Shown here one piece after another: positions 26,001 through 38,000 of a stretch of DNA of 64,000 nt. The DNA is from Dipylidium caninum (lineage: Eukaryota > Platyhelminthes > Cestoda > Cyclophyllidea > Dipylidiidae): the NCBI GenBank assembly GCA_017562135.1, contig QEYB01000282.1:639501-703500 (forward strand), written 5' to 3'. The first letter of the stretch is position 1. Each line of letters starts with the position of its first letter. The notes beneath the pieces are model-generated. The model was given only the letters and a program-made list of their open reading frames with translations. It did not search any database and was not told the DNA's origin. A program made the translations under genes and the position numbers.

Positions 26001-29000
26001 TCACCGAAAGGATGCTTTGGCTTAATGCTGCCAGTGGTCATCAGTGGCTCACTAACGCCATATGAGTTCTCCGCCATAACACGGAACTCGTAAGGCTTTC
26101 CCTCCTCCAAATTGCGAACAGTTGCCTCGGGCGAGTGGAGGAAGGCACTGACCTTCTGCCAGCTACAAGAGACAGCGATTTAAGCACTCGAAGCCAAGTC
26201 AGGGGGCCGGTGAGGGTGGTGGAGTTAACTCACTTGTCAGTTCCAGCAATTCTCTTCTCCAGAATGTAATTCTTAACGGATTCACCACCGTCGTCTTCGG
26301 GCGGTCTCCACTTGAGAGTCACCTCATCCGCTTTTATATCTGTGGCCTCCAGTGGTCCACTGGGAGCAGAAGGTGCGTCTAAAATGAAGTAGAAAGGCAT
26401 CTTCTCCGAATCAACTCTCCACATCTACTCTTCTCCTCTACGAATAGGCCACCAACCTAATACGACAACAGAGCAGGAGCTTCGTGTCTGTCCGAGGGGG
26501 TTTTCCAGCGTGACGCCGTACGTTCCAGCGTCCGCACGACTGGCTTTCGGAATTACAAGAACCGAGGTCCCGGCCGGATCCTCCTCCAGATAACCGCCGA
26601 GAAGCGGTTTGGCCGAGTGCGGCGCCTCCTCGGTGAGTGCCTTTACTCGCGAACCGTCAGGTGAAATCGGCTTATCGTTGTGTGTCCACCGTGCAACCGG
26701 AGCAGGACTGCCGAACCAGGTTACAGGAAGTCGAAGTTCTTGACCAGCCTGGACCGGGGAAAGTAAAAGAATATACAAAATATCAATCCTGCCGGAAGGT
26801 TATGACCACTTTCAAATTAAAACGAAATACAATTTTCTCCCTTACTTTTAAAAACTTTATTAAATACTTTAAGCACCATTATTACTAATGAGGCCTTGCC
26901 AGCCTGAGAGCGATTTGTGAAACCCATTTTTAAAAAAATGGTTCATTTTCTAATGCCACAAAGTGAATCAGTGCTCGTTTGCCCTTCAAAAAATTTGTAC
27001 GGACATGAACACGTGGTGCCCAGAGGCTGCCGCGTTCGGGAAGTAAGGTGGATGCGACAATACTTCCCAGAATTTCCTCGTTCTGTAATTTTTGACGAAT
27101 CCTCTAAGCAGCATGTGGCCCGGCATCATCGCCATGCAGTCTGGCCTCCTTCCGTCCTCTTAAACATCGCCGGACTCTTTCCTTCCACTGCTGTCCTTCA
27201 ATCATCCACTTGCTGCCAACGCTTCACAAATTTGAGCTTTTTGTCCGTTTTTTAAAGGTCCATGATGCGTTGGTCCATTAATTTCCGACCACACACACCA
27301 CAACATTCGCCTCTTCAGTGTCAGCTTTGCTTTGGAGGTGGAAAGACTACGTTCGCCGAACTCGCCAAATGCCCCTGTCCTTACGATTTTTGACCAGGCA
27401 GTCCAACAACCTTCATCACCGCTCATCATCAACCGCTGACAGGAGGCCTCGATTCTCTTCGGGGTAAGCATGCAATGATGTGCATACGACGACTCGATCA
27501 TCCAAATTCTCCTTAGTCCATGCATTTGGCACCCGTCTTGAATACTTCCACATCAATCCTTTCTCCCGAATATGGTCCGAAATGGTTTGCTGAACTGAAT
27601 TAAGCCGTTCTGCGATCTTCCATGTTGTTAGGAAAGGATCCTCCTCTGACATGGTCTCGACAACATCGTCGTCGATCAAAGGCGGTCGTCCAGAACATGG
27701 CTTCTCAGAAGGGTGCGAATCGCCTACTTTTCAAATTCTTCGAACCATCGTCCGCATGTCCCACCAGAAAGTATGCCTTCACCAAACACCTCCACTCAAT
27801 TTCTACACGCTGCGGTAGCATTTCTTCCACCTTGCAAATCGTATAAATACGGTGGCATTAATAAGCTTCATCAGTAACCGCGAGCACACTGTCGCTCCAC
27901 ACCCAAAACTGACGTGAATCAGCTTCGTTTTAGGTAATTTTTTACATCAGTATGTGTATACGAAGCGATAAAAATAGAGAGCTGAACAAGTGCCAAATAA
28001 ACATGTTTCGCTTGTCGAAAATTGTTCTCCCATAAGCGGACAAAACTTTCCGGTGCAATAAGAAGCGAGACGCTCACCTTGACTGTGATGTCTTTCAGAC
28101 CACCAATTCCAGATCGTGGACTGTCCATGAGTCCATCGGCAGGAGTGACAATGCGTGGAGCCATGGGCTGATCCTCCGCAGTAACCTGTGGTGTTGGACG
28201 ACTCGGCTCGCCCTCGCCCTCCTCGTTGATCGCACGCACACGGAATTGCGTTTTCTCACCCTCCTTCATCGGCACGAAGGCCTCAGGCTCCGTGGTCTGC
28301 TTCGCTTGGCACCCACTCGCCATTCTCGTCAAGCTTTTCCACCACATAGCCTGTTACCGGAGCTCCACCATCATTACGCGGCTTCTTCCACGACAGTCTG
28401 GCACCGTTTTTGTTTACCTTGTCCACGTTCAACCCGTCCGGTGATCCCGCAGGCACTTTGAAGTATAAAAGATGCCTCGTTACCGCCCATTCATAGAGAA
28501 AAAAATCGCTCGAAGACGCAGCATTACCCAAAACTCCTCTCCTTTAAGCCTACCTATCTTGTCCTTCATGAGATGAGGCATAGTTGGCCGAGAAAAGTCG
28601 CCAGGACCGCCATCATTAACAGCAGCGACACGGAATTCATACTCGCGTCCCGGCTCAAGACCTGTCAAGGTGGCGCTAGTGCCCGGCATGAGGCCCGGCG
28701 TAGCCTTGACCCATTGACCTTTGGATGTGCGTTTCTCTACTACATAGCCCTTGATCGGGTTCCCTCCATCACTTTCCGGGGCCTTCCACGACAGAACCAC
28801 CGAATTTTTGTCATAGTCTTCAATCTTCACCGACTGTGGAGCATCAGGGTTATCTGGGGGAGACAGAGAAGAAGAAACCTGATCATTGTTTATCTACCCT
28901 TGTTAACTGATTGGAGTGGAGAGGTGAGGCTTACCGAAGGGATTCTTAGCGAGGGTGGATAGTAGGGTTTCGGTAGGCTCTGAGCGACCCAAATCGTTGA

Positions 29001-32000
29001 TGGCCGACACACGGAATTTGTAGCGGTGGCCTTCGGTGAGCCCGGGCACTTCAACAGAATTCCCACGGACGGAGCTAGACACCGGGGTCCAAATACCCGT
29101 CGACTCGTCGCACATTTCCACTGCGTAACTGTTGACTGGAGAGCCACCATCCGACTTGGGTGGCGCCCACTCCACGGTGCAGGAGTTAGAAAGAACATTT
29201 TTGACGTTGACCTCATCGGGACCCTGTGGTTTGGCTGTAAAACAATCCAAGAGACGTCAGAGTTAGAGCGTGGACGACGGTACCTCGCCACGCGACGTAT
29301 AGAAAGGCGGACTGACTTCGTTTGGGCACAGTCGTGCAGAGTTCCGATGGGGGTGACGGGTCGCCAGGGCCAGCCGCGTTGACTGCTCGTACCCGGAATT
29401 CGTAGTTGGCGTTTGGCTCCAACTGGTCGATGGTGACAGTTGTCGTGGATGGGGAGAGGTTAGCAGCCTTACTCCAGTCGTCGTCGCCCACCTTCTTCTT
29501 CTCCACCACGAAGCCTGTCAATTTGGAGCCACCGTCGCGAAGAGGGGTGGACCAGGAGAGCGTGACCTGATCCTTATCAACGTCTTCCACTCGGGGCTGT
29601 CCGGGAGCGTCCGGTGCATCTACACCAGAAGAAATTTCGACATGTCGTGGATTAGAAGTGGGAATAAATCTCAGCTCCCCACTTAAGTTACACTGATTTA
29701 CCGTATTTCGGTTTGCAGACGACGGGCCTGGTCACCTGACTGGGCTCGCCGGTACCGGCCGAATTCTTCGCACTGACACGGAACACGTACTTCTCGCCTT
29801 TGCGCAGTCCACTGACCGTCGCTGTAGTGTCCTTCGTGCTCGGTGCCTTGATCCACTCGTCACTGCTCGCCGGTTTGTATTCCACCGTGTAGCCGGTGAT
29901 CTTCGAACCCCCGTCCCGCCGCGGTTTCATCCAAGTCAACGTCACCTCCTCAGCGTCCACGTCTGCTACTTCAAGGCCGTTTGGTGAGCTAGGCGGAACT
30001 GCATCCACCATGAGAGGGAAAAATTCAGTCAGCAGTCTTCGTTGAAGCTGACATTAGTTCTCAAAACCCATAAAACAAAGGGAGACCGGGTGGGCAGTTC
30101 AACTGATCGTTTAGTTTAATGCGCTCTTAGAGACTCAGGATCTTTAAATTTCACCGAGTGCACTTTCCTTTTAGACGCCAACTCCAGAAAGTTCTGGCTT
30201 CGGTCCTTCGCCCCCCCCTAGGTGCGAAAATCAGACAATTTCTCCTTTTTGCTTGACGCATCAAAGCAATGGGTAAGGCGAAACGCGGTACACCCAACGC
30301 CAATTCGCAAGTCCTATTTCTTTCTCCACTCGCTCGATAATAAAACTTTTTATCTGTCTGAAGGGAAGAACATTGAATACCCGCATGACACCTTGTCAAA
30401 AGGGATTAGGAAGATGGTTAAGCCTTTGAGGCTAAGGAATCATCGTGTTAGGTTGAAAACTATGAAAGGAGCGTTTTTGTTTAGGCTGGGTGCACCAGCA
30501 GCCGCGTTACTTTATAACGTGCACTCAGTATTTATGCATATAATTCTTAAAAGTATTCTTTTTACTCATTAGAGGATAGTTTTCCATGTGTGTATGATAT
30601 TTTTAGTTTATTTTTCGCCGAAACCCGATGGAAGCAAAAGGCGATTTGCACATATTTCAAACTGAATTTTAGCGCAGTTGTGAAGCACTCAGACGTGGAC
30701 TCACTGCTAATGGAAAAAGATACTCAATGTCGGTTCCGAAAATTCCTTTTGAGGAAAACCACCACCAGCCAGTGTTAATGACGAGGGAGGGAGAATTAAG
30801 GACGACAACAGTGGAATCCGATCCGCACACACACACGCGCACGCAACTATTCGTGAACTTGGATTTTAACGAGAAACTGGGAAAGCCGTGGATGTCAGTG
30901 AAATCGTTTCCTTTTTCTACTTATATTCAATTCCCATATCATAGTTTCCATCGTGACAAAATGTCCTGTTCTCGTCGTTGATCTCGTTATCGGGGAAATC
31001 ATGGCGAGAGGTTGAAGCCCTCAAAAAGGTTAACCTACCAACAGGATTTTCAGCCGTAATTGCCGCCTCCGTCTCGAGGGGTTCACTTGCGCCATTCTCG
31101 TTGACAGCTTTGACACGGAACCTATAGCGTTTACCCTCATCCAAATTGGGCACATCGAATTCCGTCCCACGCACGTAACTGGCTACCGGTGTCCACTCGC
31201 CAGTCTGTGCATCCTGTTTCTCAACCACGTAGTTAGTGACTGGTGAGCCTCCGTTATCCTAAATTATACCAGTCAGACGTTATCCTCGAGACGGTAGAAA
31301 AAAAACAATTCGGGCTTTTAAAAGTCTAATCACTTTAGGAGGTTTCCACTTAAGCGTGCAACCGTCAGCAGTGACGTCGGTGACTTCCAGTGGACCGGTT
31401 GGTGCATCTGGCGGACTTTTAATATTCACTTGAACTGGCACTTGATCTTTGCCCTTTTCATTTTCCAACACTACCTCGTACCGACCAGCGTCATCCTTCT
31501 CCGCCTTCATATCGGTGATTATCACCTCGTCCGGCGTCACCTCCAACACGAATCGTCCACTCGGGAGGTCGATTGACTTGCCATCTTTGACGAGGCTCAC
31601 GTGGTCCGGCGGGGTGCCGGTGTAGGGCACATGCATCTTGAAGGGCTCACCCAAAGTTGCGTTGATCTCCCTCTTCATATCGCCAATCTTCGGGGCGGCT
31701 GTCGACGAAAAGACCGGAAGTGAGAAGTTGCATGTAATGAAGGCGAGGTGGACAACAAAGTCTCGATACTCACAGATCGGTTCCCGAATCTTGACATTCT
31801 CTGTCGGTTCACTGGGCTCACCCAGTCCTGCCGCGTTTACAGGGACAACTCGAAATTGGAACTCCTTGTCTGTTGGCAGACCTCGAAGAGTTGTATTCAA
31901 ACCGGTTATCGTTCCCGAATGTGCCCTGGCAAAGGGAGAAAGGACCGGGTGGGACTCGCATTTTCAGGTAAGAGGTGAAGGAGGGGGGAAGGAGGTGGGA

Positions 32001-35000
32001 GTAACTGACGTACTTCGCCCAATTTCGTTCGCCTTTTAGCCGTTTCTCTACGATATACCCAGTAACCGGGCCCTTTCTCGGTGGCTCCCATGAAAGCGAG
32101 ACAGAACTCGCCGTCGTGCCTTCCACAGTCGGTTTTTGCATTCCACTGGGGGGATCTACACTCAGGGAGACCGAAAGCGCGCATGAGACACGTGCCTCGA
32201 GGCGAGGAGGTCCACAACTTTAAAATCAAACCTACCGAAGGGGTGTTTGGCCTTGATGGCCTTCTCCGTGGTGAGCGGTTCACTCATTCCCATAGCATTT
32301 TCTGCCATCACGCGGAATTCATACTCCACACCCTCCTCGAGTCCACGAACTGTGGCGTTGGGTGTTTTAATGAATGCGCTCACCTTCTGCCAACTAAAAG
32401 GGCAACAATTTATTAACCATTGTAACGTTTGAAGAATACAAAGAATTAATCTGAGCGACAATGGGAACTAAAACTTACTCTCCAGTGCCTTTAGGCCGTT
32501 TCTCAAGTACGTAGTTGGTAATTGGTTCGCCACCATTATCTTCCGGTGGTTTCCAACTCAAACTAATCTCATCTGCTTTCACATCGGTCGCCTCCAGGGG
32601 TCCACTAGGAGCCGCCGGAACGTCTGTGGAAAGAAGACAGTGGTAAAGGGAGGCGATTTGTGTCCCTTCTCCACCTGGAAATTGGCGGATTTTAAAGAAT
32701 CAGCCTCCCCTTCAAGCTTCCATGCTTCGACTGTGTCAGTGACACTTAGTTATTCGGTTGGTAACTATAAACGACCGTTTATGCTTATTCTGTGTCCAGC
32801 TGCTCTCTGTACTTTTAATTATAAATGTCTTCGTGAAATTCTTCCATGTTTGCAGGCAATTTTTATTTCATTTCGTGCCGAAACCAGGTTGAAACAAAAC
32901 GTGATTTACATCCGCTTTTCTTGATTCATAGCGTAGCTTAACAGGCGCCGAGAAACGTTAATGAGGCATTCGAAGGTGGATTCACTCATAACTGAAAAAG
33001 TTTCGATGATGATTCCAAAAATCTAACTCTGGCGGTTTGAGTATAGTCAAGGCGCCTCGCCTCACCCACGTTGACAACGAGGAGGAGGAATTTAAGGACG
33101 GCGACTGTGGAGTTCGATCCACACAGACACACACAACTCTTTATGAACTTGGGTCTAAACCAAATAGGAACCAGCGGTCCATACGGCTACGATTGTGGAA
33201 ACAAAATGTTTGCTTACAGGAAATAATAAAGAAAAAGGTGGACTCATGTGCCTGTCGTACGAACAACTGACGCAACTGCAAATGATGGAGCGAGGTTGCT
33301 TCCTATGCAAGGCACAATTGCCACCGTTTTTAAACCAAATTGTCATATTTTAAGGAAAGTGGGTTTGTATGATAGCCGAAAACGATTAAACAAATGGGCG
33401 GATAAGAAGACATCTGCAGGAAAAACGTCTAAGCCGAAAATTCATCAAAACAAATTATGGTTTCTGTACGGCAGAATAGCCGCAGACCGATCATTCATCC
33501 ATTTTCCCTTCCTTTGAGGCAATCAGGCAAAATGGTCAGAGCAACGGAGTCCTATTTCCGTGGAAATGTTTCTGTCCTGCATGAGAAGGAATTTATGGCA
33601 GCCCCACCAACTACGCCTAATCGTTGGACTACAACCACGTAGAGCATCACTTACTGTTGAGAAAGTAAATAACTTCTCAACAATTTGAAGTTTTACCACG
33701 TCGTCCATATTCATCACACGATATTTCACCCACCAAATGTTAGTTTCTTCGTAATTCTGATTTATTTTTGAGAGGAAAAATACAATAGCCCAAACGCCCA
33801 AAAAACAAAATCCATTGAGTCGATTATCAACTTCAAGAATTGGGATTTTTAATGAGAAAAAACTTATGTGACCTGTCAAATCTGTGGCAGAAAGTAGTAG
33901 ACGCCAGTGAAAGTCATTTCGACTAAATATTAAAAAAAAATGTGAACTACTGACATCTTTTTTTATACTCATTTTAAAAGCCTGTTTCATCGTTTCCAGC
34001 CCCATAAAACACGACCTGAGTTGTCTTTCCCACCATCATAAGCCTAACTGGACTCACATGCTCTTCTAGAACTGAATCCAACACGTAAATGTCTACGACC
34101 GGGAGGAGTGTCAATCGAATCCTCGACCTCGTGTACTGATTGTTGGGCTAATTTTCAACGGACTGCCTACCGGTCGACTTGAAAGAGTCGTCTCAAAAGC
34201 GGTTGCTACAGGCTCTGATAGCGGAATGACAGTCTATGATGAAAAAACTTTCGAAACGCTCCAGTTTGAGGAGGATTCGTCCGTCCAATTTACTTAAAAA
34301 TTACAGGTCCATCGGCCCAATGACGCATCAACCTGTCAAAGGTGGATGATATTTGATGTTGCCTGAACCTATGGCATCTGCTTACCGATAACGACAACTT
34401 TGGCAAGATGAAGTCGTTTGTCCGAGGTCATTCTTCAGGACCACTTGCCATTCGCCCGAGTCGGCCCGTGAAGCCTTGGGCACACGCAGAACGGAAGTGC
34501 CGCCGGGTTCCTCCTCCAATGGTCCACCTGCAGACGGTCCAACTGGACGCGGCTGCGGCTCTGTTGTCATGGTGATCTTACGATCTCCACCAGCAGTTAC
34601 CGGTTCACCGTTCTGGATCCACGTGGCAGTCGGTGGAGGGTGACCAAACCAGGCGATCGGCATTCGCAGCTCTTGACCCGCCTGGTATGAGAGAGAAGTC
34701 AGTCGCCCGTGCACATCGGCCTTCGATGGAGGCATTCAAGAGGACTGAACTACCTTGATCGTAATGTCTTGAAGCCCACCAACACCCGATCCCGGACCGC
34801 CTTGAACACCATCAGCAGGCGTTATTATGCGCGGTGGCATGGGCTGATTTTCTGCAGTAACCGGAGGTGTTGGACGACTCGGCTCGCCCTCGCCCTCCTC
34901 GTTGATCGCACGCACACGGAATTGCGTTTTCTCACCCTCCTTCATCGGCACGAAGGCCTCAGGCTCCGTGGTCTGCTTCGCTGGCACCCACTCGCCCTTC

Positions 35001-38000
35001 TCGTCAAGCTTTTCCACCACATAGCCTGTTACCGGAGCTCCACCATCATTACGCGGCTTCTTCCACGACAGTTTGGCACCGTTCTTGTTCACCTTGTCCA
35101 CACTTAACCCGTCGGGTGGTCCGGCAGGCGCTTAAGGTGAAATGCAAAACTCCTCAGATGTGCCCACTTTCCTACTCCGACGTGTACTCTCCTTCCGTGT
35201 CTTTTGCTCACACTGTTTTTTGTTTTCATTACCACCGGTCTAAAGCACTCTTTCTTTTCACTTACTCGTCTTGTCTTTGATCAACTGTGGCTGAGTGGCG
35301 CGTGAGTAGTCACCAGGACCGCCGTCATTGACAGCGGCGACGCGGAACTCCACTTCCTTGCCGAATGGCAGATGGGGGATAGTCGCCTCTGTGCCCGACA
35401 CAAGATCGGGCAACGCCTTCACCCAATCACCCTTGCCAACGCGTTTCTCCACAAGGTAGCCTGAAGAGCACAACAGGAGGTAGAAGTTTAGAAAGTGTGG
35501 CGTGAGGACATAGCCCAAGTAAAATTTCGAGGAACTCACCCTTGATGGGGTTGCCTCCGTCCCTGTCGGGAGGCTCCCAGGCGATTGTAGCTGAACTGCG
35601 ATCGTAGTCGGTCACCTTCAGGGAAGTCGGGGCGTCTGGCGCCTCTGAAATTATGTCGAAGCGCACAATAAAGAGCATTTCCTTTTGGGAAGACGATTAG
35701 TCCGAGATGGCCTAAACTAGCTGCCTCGAAAGCGCTTTTCATGAGAAGACATGATGATGGCTTGGCAACTGAGCGATTGCGGATTTTAACTAAGAACAAA
35801 AAAATCCAAATTTTGCTGAAAAATGTGGCTTTATTCTGTTGCGTCCTGTGTGGTTTTTGTTGATAGCCTTTTGCCATCGACCAGGCAGTGTTACAATTCC
35901 ACGTCCATAGAATTCGTCCTTTTTGCCACTTTTGCCACCAAAGACCTTAATTAAGAGTGATTTGACACCAGTAACGACGATAAAAATTATACCAAGTGAG
36001 GAGTTCTACATGAAACGGCGAAATGGCGAGTGGCCTGAAGGCGCAGGCTCGAGCGCTGGCCAAATGGCGGAAGTGTCAACGCCTCCCGAAGCAGATCCAA
36101 CAAGTTTAGTGGCGAGTGACCAGAGATCTGTGGGGCTTCGCATTGTCGTGGTGGGCATCAACACCCCCACGACGATTTGCTGCTTCCGCTCGCTTTGCCC
36201 CAGTGGCATCGTCCGGTTTGGACGAGTCGTTGAACGAACACCATTGAAGTGGTGGTCTGCTTGTTTAGTGTCAATTCAAAGTGCGCAATCCCCTTTTCTC
36301 AACACCTCACCAGACTGCCAGTGTAATTTTGTCATGGTGCAGCTCTGCTTTCGATGTGGTCTGAGCTGGTTGCGTCGCGCACCACCCACGATCTCCTCCG
36401 ATTAACGTCGTTGCAAACTGTCCACTCCCCGTAGTCGTCGAGTAGCCTGTTCAGAAGTGGATCGACTGAGTCGCGTTTCAAATGCAACGACTCGAGGATG
36501 CTGCTAATGCGATGCACCAAATGAATTTCGATAGGCCACTGGTGAGGGAACAAAAGATCTGGTTTCCTGGCAGAGGCAGGCCGTTTTATTTCTTCCTCTC
36601 AATGCGTGCATGCGACTGGCATCTGAACCTCTCTGCAACGTCGCGTCATGTGCTCTGACGACCTCATCCACTTCGACTAGATGGATGGATGGATGGGTGG
36701 ATGGATGGACGGAGGGACGGCTGACTGACGGACGGACGGACGGACATACTACCAAACCGTTGAGCATTTTTCAGTGAGAAGTCACCAGAACGAAGTCTGA
36801 CAAAGCGCTTTTGACGACACTGCCATTCTTTCAAGGCTTCATTCCCATCTACGGCACTTAATTTCTTGTGTGCTTGTGAGGCGTTCTTGCCTTTTCGGAA
36901 ATAAGACGACAGAACAGGTCTGAGAAGCACGTGTTGAACTCCCACATTTAATTTGGGATCAAGGCATACCTGCACAACTTTTTTGTTAAATGAAGGACAG
37001 AAATCCAGGCAAAAAGAAAAGTATATAGGTTGGATAGCTGGAACACGTTTTCGAAACAAAGTGCCGAATCCATCTCCTAGCAGAATCCGCAATCATTCAG
37101 TTACCAGTTCAACAGATCAAATGGCTACATTTCTACGAGGCCAATCCAGAAAGGTGGTCGAAGTCTACTTTTTTCCAATGTTTGCCTCGAATCTCGGACG
37201 CAACTACATTTGGAAGCCTGGCTACGAGTAGCTCTGGTATTTTTTTCGAAATACTTGGCTTGACTCGACGAGGTAATGTGGTCTTACCGAAAGGATTTTT
37301 GGCTACAATGGAGGTAAACGTCTCAGCCGGTTCCGACTTCCCAATGGCGTTGACAGCGGAGACACGGAAGAGGTAGCGTTTTTCCCTCCACAAGGTCATT
37401 AACCGTGGCGGAGTTGTCGCGAATGGGAGCACGAACGGGGGTCCATGTGCCCAAGGCCTCGTCGCACTTCTCGATGACGTAGTCTGTGTAAGGTGAGTTG
37501 CATACCGCGGTAAGTTCACCGCTGAGATTTCCGTGGAGGGGATGTCATTTAAAACCTACCCACAACTGGACTTCCGCCATCATCTTTTGGAGGCTTCCAT
37601 TTCAAGGTGCAAGAATTGGCGAGTACATCAGTCGGTGTGACATCTTCCGGTGAATTCGGTTTGACTAGTCGAGAGGGAAATTTTAAAAATAAGTGGACGT
37701 AGGCCAAACATCTCCCCGAACGAGCCTGATAAACTTCTGTGACTGCAAACTCACCCTTCTTCTTGGCAACTTTGACCATTTCGGTGGGGATGCTCGGCTC
37801 TCCGGGCCCGGCCGCATTGACGGCGCGAACTCGAAACTCATAGTCGGCATTCTCCGTGAGACCCTCCAATTTGGTCGAGGTGCCCGCAACCGGTTTTCCA
37901 TCGGGAGTTGCGGGGACCCACTCGTTACTGCCGACCTGCTTCTTCTCCACCACGTAACCCGTGATTCGGGCACCGCCGTCCTTGAAGGGTGGCGTCCACT

